A stretch of DNA of 15,904 bases from JACPLA01 sp035291905 (GTDB lineage Bacteria > Bacteroidota > Ignavibacteria > UBA10030), in the NCBI GenBank assembly GCA_035291905.1, contig DATDRF010000285.1:1-15904 (forward strand). Direction: 5' to 3'. Under the pieces are notes generated by a model. That model searched no databases. It was not told where the DNA came from and saw nothing but the letters and a program-made list of their open reading frames with translations. Position 1 is the stretch's first letter; each line of letters begins with the position of its first letter. Both the position numbers and the translations under genes were made by a program. Shown here piece after piece: positions 6,064 to 14,560 of the stretch.

Positions 6064-8892
6064 ATGATGAGGCGTTGGATTATTGCAGTCTTCGTTTGCA
6101 GTCAAGTCATGATTGCGCAAAACGGCAAGGTGTCGGGAATCGTGCTGGACAAAAACTCCCGGGCGCCTCTCCCAAGCGCCAATGTGGTCATTAAGGGAAC
6201 AACCATGGGGGCTGCAACCGACCTTGATGGGAGTTTCTTCATCTTGAATATCCCCCCCGGTACATACGAGGTCACGGCCTCAATTCTCGGATATCAAACG
6301 ATGACCTTGAGCAATGTCATTGTCCACGTTAGCCGGACAACTTCTCTCGACTTCGCACTTCAAGAGACCGCCATAGAACTGGAGGGGGAGGTTGTTGTCG
6401 TTGCCCAGCGGCCCGACGTTGAGCGGGAAAAGACCTCCACGAGCGACATTCGTCGGGGCGAGGAGATCACTGCAATTCCCGGCGTGCGCGACCTGTCACA
6501 GGTCCTTGAGCTCTCGAGCGATGTTTCCGACAGTCATTTTCGGGGCGGCAGAGAAGGCGAAGAACTGTACGTCCTGCAAGGAATGGGTATTGTCAACCCG
6601 CTGGATCACACCACGTCGTTCACTCCGATCATGAGTGCCATTGAAGAGGTGGAAGTGATCACGAGCGGCTTCGGGGCTCAATACGGGAATGCCCAATCGG
6701 GCGTGGTGAATATCTCCATGAAAGAGGGGAGATCCGATAAATGGACGGCCCGGGTCGAATCGCAAATGCGGTTGCCGCAACGGAAACACTTCGGTCCGAG
6801 CGTTTGGGATCCGAACGGACAGCCCTATCTGCAAATTCTCAATTCCTGGGAAAAATGGAAGGCGAACAATCCGAATGCCCAGAATCCCGCGCCGTTCTTC
6901 TCGACGATTGGGAATGGATTCGATTCCCGGTACGGGAGAGATTCAACAACACTTGCCCAGATCGCCTATACGCTCTGGCGCCTTCAGGGAAAACGGCAAT
7001 ATGGGAAGAGCTACGACAATTTGATCGATACGTGGGGCGAGGCGACCGTGGGCGGCCCCTTGGACGAGGATACGCGGATATTCCTCGCAATTCGCGCAGA
7101 GAATGAATGGGCGTTCCTGCCGACGGAAGAGCCGAACAAATCGAGATCCTTCATGGGCAACATTGTCCATGATCTGGGCGACGGCATCAACGCACGATTG
7201 AGCGGAGCTTATCGGAACGAACAGGAGAATGTCTTCCGATCGACCAGGACAAACGGTTTCTACAGCTGGACCTGGGATCAGATGCTGGCCCTGGGGAGCC
7301 GTCAAACAAACAACCTCCAGCTTGGCGTACGATTCACATATACCCCGAGTACTTCCACGTTTTACGAGTTGAAGCTCAACACGCTTCGGAACGATCAGGT
7401 TGACGGCTGCCCCGCAATCGATCCTTCGGGGTATTCCGGTGACAAGATCTGGTCGGTGTATTCGAGCTCAAGCGCCCCGGACAATTTCTACTTTGGGAAT
7501 TTGTACGACACCTTCCGTGATGAAAAGACGACAACGACGAGCATCGACGGATCGATGACCAGTCAGCTCAGCACGTCACACCTCCTCTCGGCCGGCCTTC
7601 AGATGAACATGCACAAGGTGGACGTGAACAACAGGCGCTCTGTGAAGTCCTCCTCCCCGAGGATGGAAGTGTATTCCGCATCTCCGTTCGAAGCCGGACT
7701 CTATGTTTCGGACAAAATGGAGTTTGAGGGAATGATCGCCAACATCGGTCTTCGGCTGGACCTGTGGGACCAGAATGTGCAGTACTACGCGGACCAGTTT
7801 TCACCGTTTCGCTACTACACCAATGATACAAGCTACGTGATCGACATGACGCGCGCCCTCAAAGATGAGACGCCGACTTTGGGAAGGTTGCAGCCGCGTG
7901 TCGGAATCTCGTTCCCCGTAACGATCAACACGGTCTTCCACGTGAACTATGGCACGTTCGTTCAGCGCCCCCCGCTGAATCGAACAGTGCTTCAGCAGAC
8001 CCCCAGGACGGGATTCGCTCAAATGATTCTGGGCAACCCCCGGCTTCGCCCCGAGGTGACGAACAGCTACGATATCGGCGTGACCCAGGGACTTGGTGAA
8101 GGGTTCACCATCGACGTGAGCGGATACTACAAGGATGTGAAGAACCTCATCCAGCAAGCCTTCTTTTTCGATCAGGATGGGAATGGCTATTCCACATTTG
8201 CGAATCGTGACTATGCCGACATAAGGGGATTCAAGATCGGGGCTGCAAAACGGAGAGGAATGCTGACAGGCTCGCTCAACTACACATACGGTGTTTCGAC
8301 GGGGAAGAATTCTACACCCTTCAACGAGTCCCCCAAGTTCTATGAAAACAGCTCGACGGTCCTTCCGAGCCCCAAAGACGTCCTCCTCGACTTCGACCGC
8401 ACGCACAATCTTGTGCTCACGGCGGTACTCGCGCTCGAGAAAAACGAGGGACCGGAAATCTACGGCATCTATCCGCTCGAAGAGATGAAATTCTCGGTGT
8501 ACTCGTTCGCCCGGAGCGGCCGTCCCTATACGTACGACGATCAGGGATTGGGGCAGCTCTATAACCGCAGGTCCCCCAATGAATACGGCACCCGCCTGAG
8601 AATTACAAAGGACTTCGCGAAGCTGATAGGAAGCCGGCTGTCGGTGTATGTCGAAGTTCTGAACCTCTTCAATCAGCGCATTCTCTCGTATCAGGCAATC
8701 TTCGCCAATGCGCGCGACAATGCAAGCGGGACAATTACCGAGAATCGCAACATTGAAAAATATGTACTGGATCCGGAATCGATCCGGTACACCGAAGACA
8801 TCAATCACCTCGGGTTTCTGGTCGACCAATCATTCATGATTTATGACAACGCTCCACGCAGTCTCAATATCGGCATGGTTATCAATTTCTAG
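6064..8892 (+). CDS. TonB-dependent outer-membrane receptor (SusC-like, no SusD partner)
   Basis: This protein of 942 residues has a signal peptide (RRWIIAVFVCSQVMIAQ). A CarboxypepD_reg-like domain follows at about 21-105 (GKVSGIVLDKNSRAPLPSA ... DLDGSFFILNIPPGTYEV). The plug domain is at about 125-220 (RGGREGEELYVLQGM, then VEVITSGFGAQYGNAQSGVVNI). The rest is a 22-strand-type barrel that ends in aromatic NIGMVINF. It would import glycans or oligosaccharides across the outer membrane using TonB energy. ATG 6064 has AGGAG upstream at proper spacing, and ATG 6067 is equally possible. The gene downstream encodes a T9SS-tailed protein instead of a SusD lipoprotein, and the two are 16 nt apart. 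Substrate is inferred only from the neighbouring lyases. Receptors of this architecture also carry siderophores or proteins, but the context favours carbohydrate. Confidence 0.92.
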   Translation: MMRRWIIAVFVCSQVMIAQNGKVSGIVLDKNSRAPLPSANVVIKGTTMGAATDLDGSFFILNIPPGTYEVTASILGYQTMTLSNVIVHVSRTTSLDFALQETAIELEGEVVVVAQRPDVEREKTSTSDIRRGEEITAIPGVRDLSQVLELSSDVSDSHFRGGREGEELYVLQGMGIVNPLDHTTSFTPIMSAIEEVEVITSGFGAQYGNAQSGVVNISMKEGRSDKWTARVESQMRLPQRKHFGPSVWDPNGQPYLQILNSWEKWKANNPNAQNPAPFFSTIGNGFDSRYGRDSTTLAQIAYTLWRLQGKRQYGKSYDNLIDTWGEATVGGPLDEDTRIFLAIRAENEWAFLPTEEPNKSRSFMGNIVHDLGDGINARLSGAYRNEQENVFRSTRTNGFYSWTWDQMLALGSRQTNNLQLGVRFTYTPSTSTFYELKLNTLRNDQVDGCPAIDPSGYSGDKIWSVYSSSSAPDNFYFGNLYDTFRDEKTTTTSIDGSMTSQLSTSHLLSAGLQMNMHKVDVNNRRSVKSSSPRMEVYSASPFEAGLYVSDKMEFEGMIANIGLRLDLWDQNVQYYADQFSPFRYYTNDTSYVIDMTRALKDETPTLGRLQPRVGISFPVTINTVFHVNYGTFVQRPPLNRTVLQQTPRTGFAQMILGNPRLRPEVTNSYDIGVTQGLGEGFTIDVSGYYKDVKNLIQQAFFFDQDGNGYSTFANRDYADIRGFKIGAAKRRGMLTGSLNYTYGVSTGKNSTPFNESPKFYENSSTVLPSPKDVLLDFDRTHNLVLTAVLALEKNEGPEIYGIYPLEEMKFSVYSFARSGRPYTYDDQGLGQLYNRRSPNEYGTRLRITKDFAKLIGSRLSVYVEVLNLFNQRILSYQAIFANARDNASGTITENRNIEKYVLDPESIRYTEDINHLGFLVDQSFMIYDNAPRSLNIGMVINF

Positions 8893-8908
8893 CAGGAAGG
8901 CGTCAGCG

Positions 8909-11098
8909 ATGAAGAAAACGGCTCTTATTGCAGCGGCGTTGTGTCTGTTCGTTGCCACGCTTGCCGCCCAGCAGCGGCGATTCGAAGTGCACTCGCGCGG
9001 GATGCTCCGGCAGACGGTGTACAACACAGGCGAATTAGGGAGAGCGTACGATCAAGGGACAGCGGGGGTGCTGGAGGGAGTGCCGTCCCTGGAGTGGCCC
9101 GCCAATTCGGCTGTGACGATTGATTCGAAATTCTATTCAGGCCAGCACAATTCGTTCGGAGGCGGAGTTCAGCTTTCATTGGAAAGGCGTGATACAACAC
9201 GCATGTTCGTCTTCTGCGGCGGCGTCACGCAGCTCCCGGTCGTGGGCGTGCACAGTTTTCCGATTTCTCTGAGCAGAGTGGAAAACTTTCCGCTTCTGCC
9301 CACGGGCGAATTGAATCCAAGCTATGACCCGAACGAAGCCGAAGAAAAAATCGTCACCTCATGGGCAACCCCTGTCGGGATCACCATCACACGTACAAGC
9401 CGCGCGTGGAGTCATCCTGACTATGATGACCTGATCATCTACGAATACGAGGTGGAAAACACAGGCGACACCGACGGGAATTCCGCCACGCCGGCACGGC
9501 AAGATACGCTCACAGAGCTCCTTATCGGTTTTTCACACGGGTTTGCCCCCGGAAAAACCGGGCACGAGCGGAAATACAATCGATGGGGCGGGACTGATTT
9601 TCAGCAAACGGATACCTACGCTCGCTTTGACCGTCGTCGCTGGCTCAACTACACGGAGAACATTGACGGATTGCCCGATCCGCAGTATTTCACCCAATGG
9701 GCGCAAACCGGAACGAACGGCGGAGGCCTCCAGGCACCGATGGCCGTGGGATACCAGGTTCTCTATTATGACACGACACATCTTGCGCGAAGAAACGAAA
9801 CGGCCGTTTCGGGAACGACCGGCGGTTCGCAGGACTCAGCCTGGAATTCGCATAACCATTTGAAGCAGCCATATCTGAATCGTCTTGAAACCTCGCTCTG
9901 GACCGAAGCAAAACACCGCAATAACATGGTGGTTACCACCTGGCCCAGGAGCGGGAACAGTCTCTACTCAAGCGCTCTCTTTGGTCCCGACTGGGCATTT
10001 CGCACCTCCTTCAACGTTCGACAAAGTTGGATCTTTGGCGTCGGTCGCCAGGTAGCCTTCGGTCCTTATATCCTGAGGCCCGGAGAAAAACTCCGGTTTT
10101 CTTTCGCCGAAGTCGCGGGGTTCGGCGCGGCAAGTTTGCAGGATACACAATCGGGGCTTCTCGATGAAGGGGGAAGCTGCGGGCAACAGTGCAACGAGTC
10201 ATCGAGCGCCAATGCGATGAATCCCGTTGTGAACTACACGGGGACAATTACCTACGGGTTTGACAACAAGGTACACGGAAGCACGTACTTGGCAACCTAT
10301 CCGCTGCCGGATTATGTGAACTCCGATGTGGTGACGGTCCGGGATGTCGCCGACCGTGCGATCCAGGCATATCTTGGAGTTTCGCCGGTTGTGGATTTTG
10401 ACAGCTCCCAGTACTGGCCCGAGCAATCTCCGGACCGCGGTGTTTATGCGATCCCTGCAGTCGTTCCGGCTCCGCAGATCACGGTCGAGAACACTTCGTC
10501 GGCACAAAACAGGATCACATGGGGCCTTCAGGTGGAGAGTTTCGTTCACCCGCGATTGCAGGCCCCGCTGAGCCACTACCTTGTCATGAAGGCATCTCAC
10601 CCCCTGGGGCCGTGGACGGTCATTGACAGTGTTCGCCGGGCAGATGTCGAATACATCAAGAACGGAATCTACGAGGTGACAGATACGTCAACCCGCGTTC
10701 TTGAATCGAACTATTATTCCGTGATCTCCGTCGACTCGCTTGGCAACAAAAGCGGGATGACCAATCTGGCCCTCCACCAAACACAGTTGGGAGGGACCGA
10801 AACATTGCAGACGGTCTATGCTGTTCCGAATCCTTTCATCGTCCGGTCGGGTTTCACCGGCGCAGGAAATCCTGAGAACAGGATAGGATTCTTCAACCTG
10901 CCGAAAGAGTGCACAATCCGGATCATTTCGTACAGCGGACAGCTGGTTGAAACGATTGAACATAAGTCGGCCAATTATTCCGTGGAATACTTTCGCACAA
11001 CAAGAAACAACCAGGTGATCGCCTCCGGCCTGTATTTCTTTGTCGTCGAGACCCCGGATGGCCAGCGAACGCACGGTAAGTTTGTTGTTATTCAGTGA
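8909..11098 (+). CDS. Secreted T9SS-tailed surface protein of unknown function
   Basis: I do not recognise a catalytic family. The 729-residue protein starts with a signal peptide (MKKTALIAAALCLFVATLAA|Q). ATG 8909 is chosen over the in-frame ATG at 8843 because AGGAAGG precedes it and it gives a clean signal sequence, whereas 8843 would overlap the receptor gene. Residues ~25-515 are a beta-rich region of unknown fold with a CGQQC pair (C424, C428). Residues ~520-625 look like a fibronectin type III module (ITVENTSSAQNRITWGL ... YYSVISVDSLGNKSG). Residues ~632-729 form a FlgD-Ig/Por-secretion-type tail (VYAVPNPF ... ASGLYFFVVE ... GKFVVIQ) like those that direct export through the type IX system. 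Its place directly after the TonB receptor suggests that it is the surface glycan-binding partner, in the role SusD has elsewhere. That role is inference. Confidence 0.8.
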   Translation: MKKTALIAAALCLFVATLAAQQRRFEVHSRGMLRQTVYNTGELGRAYDQGTAGVLEGVPSLEWPANSAVTIDSKFYSGQHNSFGGGVQLSLERRDTTRMFVFCGGVTQLPVVGVHSFPISLSRVENFPLLPTGELNPSYDPNEAEEKIVTSWATPVGITITRTSRAWSHPDYDDLIIYEYEVENTGDTDGNSATPARQDTLTELLIGFSHGFAPGKTGHERKYNRWGGTDFQQTDTYARFDRRRWLNYTENIDGLPDPQYFTQWAQTGTNGGGLQAPMAVGYQVLYYDTTHLARRNETAVSGTTGGSQDSAWNSHNHLKQPYLNRLETSLWTEAKHRNNMVVTTWPRSGNSLYSSALFGPDWAFRTSFNVRQSWIFGVGRQVAFGPYILRPGEKLRFSFAEVAGFGAASLQDTQSGLLDEGGSCGQQCNESSSANAMNPVVNYTGTITYGFDNKVHGSTYLATYPLPDYVNSDVVTVRDVADRAIQAYLGVSPVVDFDSSQYWPEQSPDRGVYAIPAVVPAPQITVENTSSAQNRITWGLQVESFVHPRLQAPLSHYLVMKASHPLGPWTVIDSVRRADVEYIKNGIYEVTDTSTRVLESNYYSVISVDSLGNKSGMTNLALHQTQLGGTETLQTVYAVPNPFIVRSGFTGAGNPENRIGFFNLPKECTIRIISYSGQLVETIEHKSANYSVEYFRTTRNNQVIASGLYFFVVETPDGQRTHGKFVVIQ

Positions 11099-11111
11099 GA
11101 TGAGGATAACC

Positions 11112-12161
11112 ATGAAATCACGACCCTCAATTGTCATCTTGATATGCCTGATGTTCGCAGCGGGCTCGATGACCCTCTATGGCCAGAAAGTCGGAACAAG
11201 TTCGCTTCAGTTTTTGAAAGTGATGCCGACAGCCCGCGCAACAGCCATGGGAGACGCATACTCGACGCTGGCCCAGGGATCCGACGCAGTCTTCTGGAAT
11301 CCTGCCGGAATTGCCGGCAGCAGTTCGATCGAAGTCGCAGGGACGTTTATCGTCTGGCTCTTCGATTCGCGTCAAAGCGCCCTCTCGTCCGTGTTCCCCA
11401 TCGGTGACTGGGGGATTGCCGGGTTGCAGCTTCAGTATGTCGATTACGGTGATATTCCCGTCACTCGTGCCGACCGGCTCGGATTCGTCGGTTCAGGGGC
11501 CGATTATCACTACAACCCCGGATTGACAGGCGAAACTTTTTCGCCCACTTCCTACGTCATCGGTCTCTCATTTGCGCGACAACTGACCGACAAATTCGCC
11601 GCAGGAATCACTGCAAAGTTTGTGGATGAATCGCTCTGGTCGGAGTCGGAGGTGACGGTAATGAACCCGTCGACCGGAAGAGCCGAGGTAGTCAACACGT
11701 TTGCCAGGATGATGCTGTTCGATTTCGGCATGCAATACAATACGGGCTATCGCACGATTCGCCTCGGTGTGGCAATTCAGAACTTCGGCGGTCAGGTCAA
11801 GTTTGCCCAGGAAGCTTATCCTGCCCCGCTTACATTCCGCATCGGTACGGCCGCGGATATTGTCGGACAGAATGCGTTGTTTGCGGAGTCGGAGTTGACC
11901 CGTTTGACTTTTGCGTATGACCTTTTCCAGCCAAATGATTATGCACAACAAATGCATGTGGGTGCCGAATTCACCTTCAACGAGGCTGTGTATCTCCGGG
12001 GCGGATACAAGTTGTTTTATGACAATGACAGCTTCACGGCAGGGTTCGGTGTCAGGCAGACCGTCGTTGAAATCCCATTGGGCATCGATTACAGTTATGG
12101 CGCCATGGGTGATTACCTCCCGAGCGTCCACCGGATAAGCGTAGGAGTGAAGTTCAAATGA
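11112..12161 (+). CDS. PorV/PorQ-like (UPF0164-type) outer-membrane beta-barrel protein
   Basis: This protein of 349 residues has a signal peptide (MKSRPSIVILICLMFAAGSM..YGQ). The mature N-terminus SLQFLKVMPTARATAMGDAY followed by DAVFWNPAGIAG is the hallmark of the PorV/UPF0164 branch of the FadL-like barrels. In T9SS organisms PorV receives cargo from the translocon and hands it to the attachment machinery, though many paralogues are uncharacterised. ATG 11112 has GATGAGGA just upstream; earlier in-frame starts would overlap the preceding gene. It follows the T9SS-tailed gene by 13 nt and overlaps the next gene by 4 nt (ATGA), so the three are almost certainly co-translated. The pairing with a T9SS-type cargo suggests that this copy may be a dedicated shuttle or anchor for that protein. 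Confidence 0.85.
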   Translation: MKSRPSIVILICLMFAAGSMTLYGQKVGTSSLQFLKVMPTARATAMGDAYSTLAQGSDAVFWNPAGIAGSSSIEVAGTFIVWLFDSRQSALSSVFPIGDWGIAGLQLQYVDYGDIPVTRADRLGFVGSGADYHYNPGLTGETFSPTSYVIGLSFARQLTDKFAAGITAKFVDESLWSESEVTVMNPSTGRAEVVNTFARMMLFDFGMQYNTGYRTIRLGVAIQNFGGQVKFAQEAYPAPLTFRIGTAADIVGQNALFAESELTRLTFAYDLFQPNDYAQQMHVGAEFTFNEAVYLRGGYKLFYDNDSFTAGFGVRQTVVEIPLGIDYSYGAMGDYLPSVHRISVGVKFK

Positions 12162-13750
12162 AACTCGATCACGAACGAAACGCAATGCCCTGTAAGCGGA
12201 ACCGGCCGTGCAGAACAGTCCACAGTCAATCTGTTTTCCGACACCTGCTGCTCCTTCTCATTGCCGGGACGTCTCTTCTTTCGTCTCTCCAGGCGCAGGG
12301 AACATGGATGCCCCTGAACATCCAGGGACTCGACCAGCGTATTCTGCACGACGTCCGTTCCCGCGGGATGGGAGGGGCCGTTCTCGCCTCCGGCAATAAT
12401 GCCTCGGTCCTTTTTGCCAATCCGGCAGGATTGACACAGCTCGAAACGATGGAACTCCGCATCGGCGGTATGGGTCTGAAAACGTCGGAACGCCAGACTC
12501 AGAAGTGGGTCCCAAACAGGCTCTACACGGGCCTCAGCATCATGATGGAGGATGCGTGGGGTGCCATTCAGGCTCCCGTGGATTCGAATGGGATTCCCGT
12601 TACCGATCCCTATGAACAACTTCAAAAACCGTTCGATTCGATCGGTCCCAATTGGTCTCGTAAAACGAACGACGTGCTCCCGCTGTCGGCAGCATTTGCC
12701 GCGCCGATCGAGGTTGCAGGCACCAAGGTCGTGGCGGGTATTGGTGCTGCACAGGCGATCGACCTGAACTATTTCTTCCAGAATAACAATATCACCGATC
12801 CTTTGCTCGGACAGTATCGTCCGGAACCGATGCCGGAGCTGCAGCAGGGAGATACACTCCGGGTACGGTGGTATCAGTTCTCTCAGAAACGGGAAGGTAC
12901 CGTCTGGGGGATTACTCCTGCTGTCGGCGTGTCAGTTGCTCCAGGTCTGAATGTCGGAGCCTCGGCCACATACTACACAGGCACATCGGATGACTTTGAA
13001 CAGAGGCTGGACAGAGGGTTCCTGACATTTCTCTACAACCGATTCCGTGTTCAGGATACCGTGAAGTTCACGGGAAATTACTCGGGGACTTCCACGTACT
13101 CGGGGTTTGGCGGCACACTCGGCTTGAAGTTCAAACAGCAGCGCTATTCCCTTGCAGCGACGATCGAATTCCCCTTCACGATCGAGCGCGAGATCTCGGG
13201 GGACTTCAATTCGCGGGAAGATATCGTTCTTGTCAGCACAGAATCCGATCCTTCACGGACGACGGATTCCGTGCAAACGACGATTGCGAACAGCAAGAGG
13301 TCAGGGACCGCACAGATTCATTTTCCTCTCGCCTACGCCATTGGCGGACTTCTTCAACCATTTCCCGACTTCGAGATCGCTTTCGATTACGAGATGCGCG
13401 CGCTCGACCGCGTTGAGTATACTCTTGTCGACGGCACCGTGACGAAGCCATGGGTTGGCAGGGGATCGTTCCGACTTGGTGCCGAGTACCGATGGAACGA
13501 ATGGCTGGCTCTTCGCGGGGGCTACCGCGAGGTCCCGCAGACTTTTTCGCCGGAGGGCGCAGCAATCATCGGCAAACCGGCCGCAATGCAGATCTACTCG
13601 CTCGGAGCTGGCTTTGACCTTTGGGGTGCAACGGCGGATGTGGCGTACGAAAACGCATACCTCCGTTATCAGGATTCGTGGCAGTCCAATGCCAATTTCA
13701 ATACCAGGAAGCAGCACAGATTTTTCATCGAGTTTGGATATCGCTTTTAG
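12158..13750 (+). CDS. OMPP1/FadL-like outer-membrane beta-barrel protein
   Basis: This protein of 530 residues begins with a long basic n-region and a hydrophobic core (HLLLLLIAGTSLLSSLQAQ). ATG 12158 overlaps the previous stop (ATGA) and has AGGAG at 12143-12147 inside the upstream gene. ATG 12185 lacks a ribosome-binding site. The mature protein starts with the FadL/PorV-type signature RGMGGAVLASGNNASVLFANPAGLTQL, and many amphipathic strands run to an aromatic C-terminus (FFIEFGYRF). FadL-type barrels carry hydrophobic or aromatic compounds, but relatives in this phylum group include T9SS accessory proteins, so the substrate is open. It ends the outer-membrane cassette, 47 nt before the SDR gene. 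Confidence 0.8.
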   Translation: MKLDHERNAMPCKRNRPCRTVHSQSVFRHLLLLLIAGTSLLSSLQAQGTWMPLNIQGLDQRILHDVRSRGMGGAVLASGNNASVLFANPAGLTQLETMELRIGGMGLKTSERQTQKWVPNRLYTGLSIMMEDAWGAIQAPVDSNGIPVTDPYEQLQKPFDSIGPNWSRKTNDVLPLSAAFAAPIEVAGTKVVAGIGAAQAIDLNYFFQNNNITDPLLGQYRPEPMPELQQGDTLRVRWYQFSQKREGTVWGITPAVGVSVAPGLNVGASATYYTGTSDDFEQRLDRGFLTFLYNRFRVQDTVKFTGNYSGTSTYSGFGGTLGLKFKQQRYSLAATIEFPFTIEREISGDFNSREDIVLVSTESDPSRTTDSVQTTIANSKRSGTAQIHFPLAYAIGGLLQPFPDFEIAFDYEMRALDRVEYTLVDGTVTKPWVGRGSFRLGAEYRWNEWLALRGGYREVPQTFSPEGAAIIGKPAAMQIYSLGAGFDLWGATADVAYENAYLRYQDSWQSNANFNTRKQHRFFIEFGYRF

Positions 13751-13797
13751 ATCAGGCACGAACTCACGACAATACTCAACTATGACAGAGTACTCCA

Positions 13798-14553
13798 ATG
13801 ATTGACTTCAAGAATCGTGTTGCACTTGTCACGGGGGGTGCACGGGACATAGGAAGAAGCGTTTCGGTGGAGCTGGCGCGCTACGGCGCCAGCGTTGCTG
13901 TGAACTATCGGGGGAGCAAAAAAGAGGCCGAAGAGACTGTACAGCTGATCAAGAAGATCGGAGGAAAGGCTGTTGCCATCCAGGCTGACGTGACCAAGGC
14001 GGCTGAGATCAGGGAACTCGTGAAGAAAACACAGGAGGCCTTCGGGAAAACGATTCACATCCTGGTCAATGTTGCCGGCGGTTTGATTGCCAGGAAGAAG
14101 ATGGAGGAGATGGACGAAGTGTTTTGGGACAGCGTGATGGCCGTGAACCTGAAGAGTGCATTTCTTGTCTGCAAAGAGGTGCTCCCCGTGATGGCCGACG
14201 GCGGTTCGATAGTAAATTTCTCATCCCAGGCAGGCAGAGACGGAGGTGGCGCGGGTGCCATCGCCTATGCATCGGCGAAAGGCGCGATTCTCACGTTTAC
14301 GCGAGGGCTGGCGAAGGAATTGGGCCCCCGCAGGATCCGCGTGAATGCGGTCTCCCCGGGAATGATCAACACGACCTTCCACAACGTCTTCACAAAGCCC
14401 GAAGTGCGCCAGAAAGTGGCGTCGATGGTGCCCCTTGGAAGAGAGGGAGAGGCGGATGAAGTGGCCCGCCTGGTGGCATTCCTTGCTTCGGATGCCGCTC
14501 CGTACGTGAACGGCGAATCGATTGAGATTAATGGAGGTATCTTCTTTGCCTGA
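13798..14553 (+). CDS. SDR-family oxidoreductase, probable DEH/uronate reductase
   Basis: This is a classical short-chain dehydrogenase of 251 residues, cytoplasmic, with no signal peptide. The cofactor loop TGGARDIG is at 12-19, NVAG (a variant of NNAG) at 91-94, and the active-site set is N117, S142/S143, Y157 and K161 (YASAK). NYRG after the second strand (36-39) lacks an acidic residue and carries an Arg, which leans towards NADPH. The closest general types are FabG-like and KduD-like enzymes. Because the next gene resembles an oligoalginate lyase, a plausible role is reduction of 4-deoxy-5-hexoseulose uronate (DEH) to 2-keto-3-deoxygluconate. Sequence alone does not separate this from other sugar or 3-oxoacyl reductases. 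The start lacks a strong ribosome-binding site. The lyase start follows its stop by 7 nt. Confidence 0.85.
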   Translation: MIDFKNRVALVTGGARDIGRSVSVELARYGASVAVNYRGSKKEAEETVQLIKKIGGKAVAIQADVTKAAEIRELVKKTQEAFGKTIHILVNVAGGLIARKKMEEMDEVFWDSVMAVNLKSAFLVCKEVLPVMADGGSIVNFSSQAGRDGGGAGAIAYASAKGAILTFTRGLAKELGPRRIRVNAVSPGMINTTFHNVFTKPEVRQKVASMVPLGREGEADEVARLVAFLASDAAPYVNGESIEINGGIFFA

Positions 14554-14560
14554 GAGAACC

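Noticed and set aside
7801..8829. Minus-strand open frame of 342 codons inside the TonB receptor gene
   Set aside because: It is the antisense shadow of the barrel coding region, with no ribosome-binding site or family motif.
8909..11098. SusD/RagB lipoprotein, expected after a SusC-like receptor
   Set aside because: There is no lipobox cysteine after the signal peptide, no SusD-like helical pattern, and the C-terminus is a T9SS-type tail.
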